Assembly: GCA_900542375.1 (NCBI GenBank)
Contig: UQNI01000074.1
Span: 1-6,936, forward strand
Direction of reading: 5' to 3'
DNA from: an uncultured Oscillospiraceae bacterium
Lineage (GTDB): Bacteria > Bacillota > Clostridia > Oscillospirales > Acutalibacteraceae
Length of the DNA: 6,936 nt
Under the pieces are notes generated by a model that did no database searches, had not been told where the DNA came from, and saw only the letters and a list, made by a program, of their open reading frames with translations. The stretch's first letter is position 1. Each line of letters begins with the position of its first letter. Shown piece after piece: positions 1 to 4,291 of this stretch. Both the position numbers and the translations under genes were made by a program.

Positions 1-117
1 GAACTTGTGAGAGAATTGCGCATGAATCATTATTCATTACGAAATTATGAATAAAAAAATAGATTTTTGTATGAATATTGAGAAATTTATCTGTTTTTTG
101 TCAATAAACTTGTGATA

Positions 118-146
118 TTGACGATATTAGATGAATATAGTATAAT
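118..146 (+). promoter_or_regulatory. Housekeeping (sigma-A type) promoter of the zinc-ribbon membrane protein gene
   Basis: The -35 box TTGACG (118-123) and the -10 box TATAAT (141-146) are 17 bp apart. This differs from the vegetative consensus only at the last -35 base. Transcription would start near 152-154, giving a leader of about 24 bases before the ATG at 177. It is the only clear vegetative-type promoter I see in the window and contrasts with the CATAnnnT boxes of the sporulation genes. Confidence 0.8.
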
Positions 147-176
147 AAATATATATATAAGAAAGAAGGTATAGTT

Positions 177-995
177 ATGAGTAAATATTGCCCCAGATGC
201 GGTGCTGCTACAGAACGAAATGCGGCTTTCTGTCAAAATTGTGGTGCGAAAATACCTCAAGAGCAGCCGCCGGCTTCAAATTCAAACACAAATACATATC
301 ATCAAAATTACGGTACTGTTCCACCACAACAACCAGGAGGATTTCATCCTCAACAGCCAAACCAAGCGCAATTTATTATGGTACAGCAAGTTGCTTCAAA
401 GATTAAAAGTGCTGCAGTTTTTTGGTTAATTTGGGGAATTTTATGTGCCATTATCGGTATTATTACTGTTTGTGTTGGCGCAGCAGCCAGTTCATCTATC
501 AGCGGTCGTTTATATAGATATTACTATGACACCGATCCTGGGGTGGGAGGTATCGTATATGGTTCTTTTTTATTAGTTGCTGCTATCATTAATATTATAT
601 ATGCTGTCATTCATTTTGGTTATGCAAAGGAAATCTTTAGAAATCCAGCAGCAGTCTTGCGTAAAATCGATTCTTCCGGCTTATATATTACAAGCATTGT
701 ACTCAATATCATCTTTGGTGGTGTGATTGGCATTATCGGCGGCATTATGATGCTAAATACTCGTACTTTAGCACGCGGCAATCAATTTGTATTCCAAGGT
801 GGTTATGTACCTCAACGTCCGGTAACTCCATATGCTCCGCAGCAGCAACCGGTGGCTTCTCATCAACCTCCGGTACAGCAACAGCCTCCTGTACAACAAA
901 ATCAAAATGTGCAGACGGAAACCAAACAAGAAGCTTCTGTTACTGCAGAACCGCATGAGAGTGAAAGTACAGAACAGAATCATAAATCAGAATAA
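177..995 (+). CDS. Zinc-ribbon membrane protein with Pro/Gln-rich linker and tail
   Basis: This is a 272-residue protein of unknown function. The N-terminus holds a zinc ribbon with two cysteine knuckles (C5-P-R-C8-G and C19-Q-N-C22-G). A Pro/Gln/Asn-rich linker covers about residues 27-67. Three hydrophobic segments follow (about 79-103, 126-149 and 169-193), so it should be an integral membrane protein. The C-terminal tail from about 210 is rich in Pro, Gln and Val with a short repeat (PPVQQ twice, 231-241) and ends acidic and polar. The start is supported by an AGAAGGT site (164-170) six bases before the ATG. The gene is monocistronic, with its own vegetative-type promoter and terminator. 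Zinc-ribbon plus transmembrane proteins of this layout are common in Bacillota and mostly uncharacterised. I infer a membrane-associated role but no specific function. Confidence 0.85.
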   Translation: MSKYCPRCGAATERNAAFCQNCGAKIPQEQPPASNSNTNTYHQNYGTVPPQQPGGFHPQQPNQAQFIMVQQVASKIKSAAVFWLIWGILCAIIGIITVCVGAAASSSISGRLYRYYYDTDPGVGGIVYGSFLLVAAIINIIYAVIHFGYAKEIFRNPAAVLRKIDSSGLYITSIVLNIIFGGVIGIIGGIMMLNTRTLARGNQFVFQGGYVPQRPVTPYAPQQQPVASHQPPVQQQPPVQQNQNVQTETKQEASVTAEPHESESTEQNHKSE

Positions 996-1002
996 ACCAT
1001 AC

Positions 1003-1032
1003 AGAAAAGAGACATTTTTTTGTCTCTTTTCT
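1003..1032 (+). terminator. Intrinsic terminator of the zinc-ribbon protein gene
   Basis: A perfect 12-bp stem (1003-1014 paired with 1021-1032) closes a loop of six T bases and is followed by CTTTTTCC. It begins eight bases after the stop codon at 993-995. The + strand U-tract fits termination of the upstream gene. Confidence 0.85.
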
Positions 1033-1110
1033 CTTTTTCCTTAACAGTAAACAAAAACTAATTTTTTATGATTTGGCTTAAACTTCTACTTTTTCACTGC
1101 TTAAATTCAG

Positions 1111-1126
1111 TAGTATATTTATACTA
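1111..1126. repeat. Short perfect palindrome, TAGTATA-TT-TATACTA
   Basis: Seven-base arms (1111-1117 and 1120-1126) flank a 2-base centre, just beyond the 3' end of the integrase remnant. It is AT-only apart from one G/C pair per arm, so chance is a real possibility. It might be a protein-binding site left from the mobile element. The stretch from 1033 to 1136 holds nothing else I can identify. Confidence 0.25.
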
Positions 1127-1136
1127 TGAATAATCG

Positions 1137-1399
1137 TTATATTTCTGCTTGTACTGTTTGAAAACTTCCATGTGCATAATGTCCAGGTGTCATTATGATA
1201 TTTTTATGCCCCATAGCGTACTAATGCGTTTGGTTGCGTTCCCATGTTCGCCATGTTCGTACAATAAGTATGTTAAAATATGTGGAGTAAGTTTGATTTC
1301 TTCCCCAGTATATTTATTGTACTTCTTTGCAAGTTCTCTCAATGCATTTGTGTAACATTGCAAATACATTGGAAACCCTTGTTGAGTTAGAAAAATAAA
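1137..1399 (-). pseudogene. Decayed C-terminal fragment of a tyrosine recombinase (phage/ICE integrase)
   Basis: Reading the - strand from about 1399 gives an open frame containing FLTQQGFPMYLQCY, then LRELAKKYNKYTGEEIKLTPHIL at about 1342-1274. This is the stretch that leads into the second catalytic box (HxxR-HT) of Tn916/phage-type integrases. The expected Arg-His-Thr block is missing and the frame continues as LLYEHGEHGN. A shift of frame between about 1240 and 1215 then gives MGHKNIIMTPGHYAHGSF (1214-1161). That carries the conserved Gly-His and the Tyr-x-His of the active-site tyrosine region, and the frame ends at a stop at 1137-1139. The N-terminal two-thirds of the gene is absent, since sigK begins at 1435. 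A missing arginine, a frameshift and a 5' truncation together mean this is a non-functional relic. The family call rests on motif recognition by eye but is strong. Confidence 0.82.
1242..1259. repeat. 9-bp tandem duplication inside the integrase remnant
   Basis: CCATGTTCG occurs twice back to back (1242-1250 and 1251-1259). On the - strand this encodes the doubled EHG-EHG where intact relatives normally have a single EHG-type segment. It looks like a slippage duplication in a gene no longer under selection. Confidence 0.7.
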
Positions 1400-1425
1400 A
1401 AGAGATTCCTTGTAAGAATCTCTTT
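1399..1425 (-). terminator. Intrinsic terminator of sigK
   Basis: A perfect 10-bp stem (1399-1408 paired with 1416-1425) closes a 7-base loop. On the - strand it is followed by a T-rich tail (TTATTTTT, running through 1391-1398). It starts ten bases after the sigK stop codon. The T-tail is also the first recognisable codons of the integrase remnant, so the relic abuts the sigK transcription unit directly. Confidence 0.8.
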
Positions 1426-1434
1426 GCTATGTAA

Positions 1435-2142
1435 TCATTTTGAAAAACGTTTATTTAAGGTTGAAAGGGCCTTTTTCTCTATTCTGCTGACATAGGAACG
1501 CGAAATTCCCAAAGCAGAAGCAACTTCCCGTTGTGCTAACGGTTTGCTACCGGGTACCAAACCATATCTTAAACAAATAATGGATTGTTCTCTTGGAGAT
1601 AATTCTTCTTCCATATATGATTTTAGTTTTTCAATTTTTATCTTATTATCTATATTTTCTACCATATTGTCTTCTGAAGCCATGGTGTCCATTAACGTCA
1701 ATGCATTGCCATCCCTGTCAGTGTCAATTGGTTCATTCATAGAAACATCCTGCGCTGTTTTCTTAGTAGTACGGAAAAACATCAGTATTTCATTCTCTAT
1801 ACACCGTGCCGCATAGCTGGATAGTCTAATTCCTTTGCCCGTATCAAATGAATCTACAGCTTTTATCAGTCCTATCGTACCTATAGAAATCAAATCGTCT
1901 TGATCGCTGGAATTTGCATAATATTTCTTGATAATATGTGCAACCAAACGCAGATTATGTTCAATTAGTGTGTTTCGAGCATTTTGATCTCCTTGGTTCA
2001 ATTTTTCCAAATATTCTTTTTCTTCTTTTGCACTTAACGGTTTGGGAAATGAACCCGAACCGGTTACATGAAGAATAAAAAATATCAAGTCAGATATGAA
2101 ATCAAATAAAAAACCGCCTATCAATACAAACACCTTCTCCAT
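1435..2142 (-). CDS. sigK: RNA polymerase sporulation sigma factor SigK (pro-sigma-K)
   Basis: This late mother-cell sigma factor directs coat and cortex gene transcription during sporulation. The 235 residues match the family in length and layout. A hydrophobic pro-sequence (about 1-27) is followed by SFPKPLS (31-37), the SigK-type junction. Region 2 runs about 56-126 with LIEHNLRLVAHI, DLISIGTIGLIKAVDSF and YAARCIENEILMFFR. Region 4 carries a helix-turn-helix at about 202-222 (REVASALGISRSYVSRIEKKAL). The gene is continuous, with no skin-type insertion as in some Bacillus and clostridial strains. The hydrophobic N-terminus implies activation by SpoIVFB-type membrane proteolysis. The start is uncertain. 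The ATG at 2140-2142 has no good ribosome site, whereas a TTG at 2122-2124 lies six bases after AAGGTG and would give 229 residues. Its transcription unit is bounded by terminators on both sides. SigE is the nearest alternative and fits less well. Confidence 0.95.
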   Translation of the reverse strand: MEKVFVLIGGFLFDFISDLIFFILHVTGSGSFPKPLSAKEEKEYLEKLNQGDQNARNTLIEHNLRLVAHIIKKYYANSSDQDDLISIGTIGLIKAVDSFDTGKGIRLSSYAARCIENEILMFFRTTKKTAQDVSMNEPIDTDRDGNALTLMDTMASEDNMVENIDNKIKIEKLKSYMEEELSPREQSIICLRYGLVPGSKPLAQREVASALGISRSYVSRIEKKALSTLNKRFSK

Positions 2143-2167
2143 TGAAATTTATACATCTTATTCGAGG

Positions 2168-2190
2168 GTACGCATGTTCGTTGCATGTAC
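2168..2190. repeat. Imperfect inverted repeat upstream of sigK
   Basis: GTACGCATG (2168-2176) faces CATGTAC (2184-2190), pairing with a 2-base bulge. It lies about 26-48 bp before the ATG of sigK, where a regulator or promoter would be expected. I could not fit a good sigma-E -10 box or SpoIIID site here, so its role is open. Confidence 0.3.
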
Positions 2191-2201
2191 GATGTAAAAA
2201 T

Positions 2202-2245
2202 AATACCCTGATTTGTAAAACTTTATTTTTACGAATCAGGGTATT
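2202..2245 (-). terminator. Strong intrinsic terminator after the CotF gene
   Basis: A 19-bp stem (2202-2220 paired with 2227-2245, with one G/T wobble) closes a 6-base loop. On the - strand it is followed by TTATTTTTAC. It sits between the CotF gene and sigK, so sigK needs a promoter of its own in the remaining 60 bp. Confidence 0.85.
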
Positions 2246-2267
2246 TGTTTATTAATAGGGAGAGATA

Positions 2268-2522
2268 TTAGTTTGTAGCATTTGCAGAGTATTTTTGTTT
2301 CACTTTTTGAATTTTTTGTGGCTCTGCCTGTTCAGAAGGATACCAACCTTTTGCAGCCATTTTTTTATAAATATCATCCTGCATAGTCAAAGAATCTTTC
2401 AAAGCTTTATCAAATGCACAGTGCACATTTGCTGTAGCAGATTCAATGGTTCCATGCATATACAAATCACATACACCTTTGGTCGTCAAAAGCATATTTT
2501 CCATTAAGCATTTATCATCCAT
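2268..2522 (-). CDS. Spore coat protein, CotF family
   Basis: This 84-residue protein matches the Coat F (CotF) family, small helical proteins deposited in the spore coat from the mother cell. The recognisable part is the C-terminal block IYKKMAAKGWYPSEQAEPQK (51-70) followed by a basic KVKQKY. The block resembles the family's (y/f)xxMxxkGWYp-x-(e/q)QA pattern. The N-terminal half (MENMLLTTKGVCDLY, then IESATANVHCAFDKAL) fits the first helix pair, with Cys at 5, 18 and 35. AGGAGGT (2530-2536) sits seven bases before the ATG. The gene lies 18 bp after the smaller partner gene and before a strong terminator, so the two form a bicistronic unit. Which CotF paralogue it represents cannot be decided from this sequence. 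Confidence 0.85.
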   Translation of the reverse strand: MDDKCLMENMLLTTKGVCDLYMHGTIESATANVHCAFDKALKDSLTMQDDIYKKMAAKGWYPSEQAEPQKIQKVKQKYSANATN

Positions 2523-2540
2523 TACTCTTACCTCCTGAGT

Positions 2541-2714
2541 TTAAACCAATTGCATAAATTGATTAAAAAGTTGCTGGTGTTTATCAGCCAATTGCTGCGC
2601 ATATTGTTTTAGCTGAGGATCTTGTAAGTTTTGAGCAGCCTCTTGACATTGTGTTTTTAAAAATTGTTCATGACCCAATGCATCTTCAATATAATTTAAT
2701 TCTTTTGGACTCAT
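2541..2714 (-). CDS. Small CotF-associated spore coat protein
   Basis: This 57-residue, almost entirely helical, Gln-rich protein contains MSPKELNYIEDALGHEQFLK followed by QDPQLKQYAQQLADKHQQLF. Short proteins of this kind are commonly found directly upstream of a CotF-type gene in clostridia and are annotated as spore coat proteins. I assign it on resemblance and context. A longer reading to 2732 is possible. I chose the ATG at 2712-2714 because GGAGGTG (2721-2727) sits six bases before it, while the longer start would place that ribosome site inside the coding region. It is the first gene of a two-gene unit with the CotF gene, 18 bp apart. A CATAnnnT box lies just upstream. Confidence 0.8.
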   Translation of the reverse strand: MSPKELNYIEDALGHEQFLKTQCQEAAQNLQDPQLKQYAQQLADKHQQLFNQFMQLV

Positions 2715-2731
2715 CCAAATCACCTCCAACA

Positions 2732-2762
2732 ATATTATGGGATGATTCTATATATTTATACA
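2732..2762 (-). promoter_or_regulatory. Candidate mother-cell sigma (sigma-E/K class) promoter of the CotF pair
   Basis: On the - strand TGTATAAA (2755-2762) and CATAATAT (2732-2739) are 15 bp apart. This resembles the ATA-centred -35 and CATAnnnT -10 of sporulation mother-cell promoters. The preceding transcription unit is closed by a terminator at 2798-2826, so a promoter is required here. The implied start site falls almost on the ribosome binding site, which weakens the call. Confidence 0.4.
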
Positions 2763-2797
2763 AACTAACCTTTGTAAATTGAAATTTTTTCCAAAAT

Positions 2798-2826
2798 AAA
2801 AACAGCAGGAATCTCCTACTGTTTTT
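2798..2826 (-). terminator. Intrinsic terminator after the ferritin-like gene
   Basis: A 13-bp stem (2798-2810 paired with 2814-2826, with one wobble pair) closes a 3-base loop. On the - strand it is followed by TTTATTTTGG. It begins just after the ferritin-like stop codon at 2830-2832. Confidence 0.8.
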
Positions 2827-2829
2827 AAA

Positions 2830-3399
2830 TCACTGATATGTGTTCAAACAATTTTCTAATATGTTTACATGCAGTTCTTCATCAAGAATAATACGTTTTA
2901 AATTATGAATAATTACTTCATCTTTTATTACATTAATTTGCTTTGTATACTTTTCTACTGCAAACTGTTCTTCCTGTAAACTATGTTCTATTAGTTGCGG
3001 AAGTGCTTTGGGATACTGATTAAATCCGGGTGACCAATATACTGCTCTGTTATGACGCGATGTCCATAATCTGGGATCGGCCCCCAATTGTCTGGCCAAA
3101 GTACCAAAAATATAAAGATGATGCATCTCTACAATACTGATTTTATGAAATATTTCAGCAATCTCTTTATACTCGTCAGTAATCAATTGATTATACGTAT
3201 ACAAACTGATAGCTGACATTTCAGAACGATTCCCCGCCATATTATCCAACATGATTCTGGCGTACATACTGTTTTTTATGCTGCAATCGATTGGCGGATA
3301 TGGTTCAGAAGCTTGAAATTCTGTTTTCATTTTTGTTTCAGTAGGAGTGTTTTCCTTTGATACCGGCCTCTTGATAAAAGTTTGATGAAATTCATTCAT
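2830..3399 (-). CDS. Ferritin-like di-iron protein (rubrerythrin/manganese-catalase-like), sporulation-associated
   Basis: This 189-residue protein has a four-helix ferritin-like fold starting at about residue 43. The metal ligand pattern is complete. E60 lies in SEMSAISLY (helix 1), E91-x-x-H94 in EMHHLYIFG (helix 2), E143/E144 in LQEEQFAVEKY (helix 3) and E174-x-x-H177 in DEELHV (helix 4). This spacing is typical of the rubrerythrin-like di-iron family. There is no rubredoxin domain. The first 40 residues are polar and probably disordered, and YWSPGFNQYP (121-130) links helices 2 and 3. I started at the ATG at 3397-3399, nine bases after GGGAGGGGG (3409-3417). A start at 3421-3423 would swallow that ribosome site. 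Its position among coat genes suggests peroxide or metal handling in the sporulating cell. It is not a clear CotJC, because no CotJA or CotJB flanks it. The exact activity is inference. Confidence 0.85.
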   Translation of the reverse strand: MNEFHQTFIKRPVSKENTPTETKMKTEFQASEPYPPIDCSIKNSMYARIMLDNMAGNRSEMSAISLYTYNQLITDEYKEIAEIFHKISIVEMHHLYIFGTLARQLGADPRLWTSRHNRAVYWSPGFNQYPKALPQLIEHSLQEEQFAVEKYTKQINVIKDEVIIHNLKRIILDEELHVNILENCLNTYQ

Positions 3400-3426
3400 A
3401 TTGTGTGACCCCCTCCCTATCATTTC

Positions 3427-3457
3427 AGTTTATGAAGCGACAAGGGGTCGTTATGAA
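3427..3457 (-). promoter_or_regulatory. Candidate mother-cell sigma promoter of the ferritin-like gene
   Basis: On the - strand TTCATAAC (3450-3457) and CATAAACT (3427-3434) are 15 bp apart, the same arrangement as upstream of the CotF pair. The implied start lies a few bases before the ribosome binding site. It is a pattern match only. The gene could also be read through from the 70-residue gene upstream, because I see no terminator between them. Confidence 0.35.
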
Positions 3458-3461
3458 TCAT

Positions 3462-3674
3462 TTAAATATTTTCCAACTGCTCTAATAACATATTTAATTT
3501 TGGTCTGGAAATATACGGACGAACCATTTGGATAATTTGCTGCAGTGTAAGCGGTCTGATATTTTGGAGAATTGCAGGTGTCATAAACATAGGAAATTCT
3601 TTATAAAGAAGCAAATACGCTTGTTTATTTCTGAGCAATTCCCGCATGGTAATCTGGTTGTGCTTTAAATCCAT
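3462..3674 (-). CDS. 70-residue helical protein of unknown function
   Basis: I do not recognise this protein with certainty. It is 70 residues with no Cys, no membrane segment and mostly helical composition. Its pattern is ITMRELLRNKQAYLLLYKEFP (8-28), then PLTLQQIIQMV (41-51), then a closing helix KLNMLLEQLENI. This layout resembles the small helical module with TxxELL near the start and a mid-sequence TLxxI, seen alone or fused to other enzymes and distantly like DUF1858. I started at the ATG at 3672-3674, with GGAGGG (3683-3688) eight bases ahead. The same frame is open to 3881, but that extension overlaps the Cys-rich gene in another frame and has no supported start. It lies 58 bp after the Cys-rich gene and 62 bp before the ferritin-like gene on the same strand, so the three may form one unit. 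Confidence 0.7.
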   Translation of the reverse strand: MDLKHNQITMRELLRNKQAYLLLYKEFPMFMTPAILQNIRPLTLQQIIQMVRPYISRPKLNMLLEQLENI

Positions 3675-3732
3675 GTTCCAATCCCTCCATACACCCATTA
3701 TATGTTGGTAATAGGATACCGTGAGCATAGAT

Positions 3733-3906
3733 TCATTTTTGGGATGGAATATATTCCGGAATAAAACATGGATGCTGTTCCGTACATAAAACAGATTTTT
3801 TGTGTTTTTCACACCAAAGTACAGGTTCTTTTTCATATTTTCGTTTTCCAATTCTTCTATATGCAATAACACCGTTTGCATATTTACAGTACATACAATA
3901 ATTCAC
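3733..3906 (-). CDS. Cys/His-rich small protein, probable metal-binding knuckle
   Basis: This 57-residue protein has five Cys and three His residues. The key residues are C4-M-Y-C7, W31-C32-E-K-H35, C41 and H45-P-C47. The spacing fits a single zinc-binding or iron-sulfur site. The middle is basic (RRIGKRKYEK). I do not recognise a named family. I chose the GTG at 3904-3906 because AGGTGA (3912-3917) lies five bases before it. A GTG at 3913-3915 would overlap that ribosome site, and an in-frame ATG at 3892-3894 would cut off the first Cys. The conserved-looking Cys pattern makes this frame more credible than the overlapping frame to 3881. It is first in the leftward run of sporulation genes and diverges from the HMA-like gene. 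Confidence 0.65.
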   Translation of the reverse strand: MNYCMYCKYANGVIAYRRIGKRKYEKEPVLWCEKHKKSVLCTEQHPCFIPEYIPSQK

Positions 3907-3921
3907 TATCTTCACCTGAAT

Positions 3922-3952
3922 ATAGTATGTGCAAATTTTGAAAAATAATCTT
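3922..3952 (-). promoter_or_regulatory. Possible -10-like box upstream of the Cys-rich gene
   Basis: CATACTAT (3922-3929, - strand) fits CATAnnnT and even CATAnnnTA, but the sequence 15 bp further out (AAGATTAT) is a poor -35. The implied start site falls on the AGGTGA ribosome site. Some promoter is needed here because this is the first gene on the strand after a divergent gap. Confidence 0.3.
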
Positions 3953-3961
3953 ATTGATGTA

Positions 3962-3993
3962 CGTATACAGAAACAGAAATAAGCTCATACTTT
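3962..3993 (+). promoter_or_regulatory. Candidate mother-cell sigma promoter of the HMA-like gene
   Basis: CGTATACA (3962-3969) and CATACTTT (3986-3993) are 16 bp apart. They match the ATA/CATAnnnT arrangement seen on the other strand for the coat and ferritin-like genes. The implied start is at or just before the GAGGTG ribosome site (3998-4003). If real, it places this gene in the same sporulation regulon. Confidence 0.35.
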
Positions 3994-4009
3994 TAATGAG
4001 GTGATAAGC

Positions 4010-4240
4010 ATGTTGCAAAGCGTGTACTTTGAAGTAAAAAATGTGCAGGACAAGCATGATTTAAAACAAATGAAAAAAGGATTGGACACGTTGTACGGTG
4101 TTTTATCCGTTTCAGTGAACCAAAAAGAGCATAGAGTCGGCATAGATTACGACACGACAGGTGTGACAGGACAACAAATTCAAGATTATTTAAACGACAG
4201 AGGATATACAGTAACCGGAGTTTACGATTTAAAAGTGTAA
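4010..4240 (+). CDS. Small HMA-fold protein lacking the metal-binding cysteines
   Basis: This 76-residue protein has the beta-alpha-beta-beta-alpha-beta order of heavy-metal-associated domains. Strand 1 is QSVYFEV, helix 1 HDLKQMKKGLDTLYG, strand 2 VLSVSV, strand 3 HRVGIDYD, helix 2 GQQIQDYLNDRGY and strand 4 TVTGVY. The segments LDTLYGVLSVSVN and IQDYLNDRGY are typical of HMA domains at those places. The GMTCxxC loop is replaced by KNVQDKHD (10-17), and the protein has no Cys at all. It therefore cannot bind copper or mercury in the usual way, and a His/Asp site or a purely structural role is possible. The ATG at 4010-4012 lies six bases after GAGGTG. The GTG at 4001 is inside that site. The gene is monocistronic, divergent from the sporulation run and followed by a hairpin. 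Confidence 0.75.
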   Translation: MLQSVYFEVKNVQDKHDLKQMKKGLDTLYGVLSVSVNQKEHRVGIDYDTTGVTGQQIQDYLNDRGYTVTGVYDLKV

Positions 4241-4242
4241 CT

Positions 4243-4280
4243 AAAAAAGACAAATGCTCCAAAAGGCATTTGTCTTTTTT
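4243..4280. terminator. Bidirectional intrinsic terminator between convergent genes
   Basis: A perfect 15-bp stem (4243-4257 paired with 4266-4280) closes an 8-base loop. It has A6 at one foot and T6 at the other, so both strands end in a U-tract. It lies three bases after the HMA-like stop codon and 12 bases after the ABC ATPase stop on the opposite strand, so it serves both. Confidence 0.88.
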
Positions 4281-4291
4281 AATGATGCGAT

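Noticed and set aside
22..37. Inverted repeat ATGAAT-CATT-ATTCAT as a possible terminator or operator
   Set aside because: It has a 6-bp AT-rich stem with no T-tract right after it, and is as likely to be chance.
1..54. 17 open codons ending at TAA (52-54) that could be the tail of an upstream gene; LVRELRMNHYSLR faintly recalls an integrase N-terminus
   Set aside because: It is too short to support, and a recombinase N-terminus should not be followed at once by a stop.
1149..1355. 68-residue open frame on the + strand
   Set aside because: It is antisense to the integrase relic, has no ribosome site and an unusual composition. The - strand reading explains this region far better.
1435..2142. 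Possible skin-type interruption of sigK
   Set aside because: The reading frame and all sigma regions are continuous from the pro-sequence to the helix-turn-helix.
1243..2181. CATGTTCGT present both in the integrase relic (1252-1260) and upstream of sigK (2173-2181), as if attachment-site halves
   Set aside because: A shared 9-mer is expected many times by chance in a window of this size, and there is no extended flanking identity.
3675..3881. N-terminal extension of the 70-residue protein to 139 residues
   Set aside because: It overlaps the Cys-rich frame, has no ribosome site at its start, and a strong GGAGGG site sits inside it ahead of the ATG at 3674.
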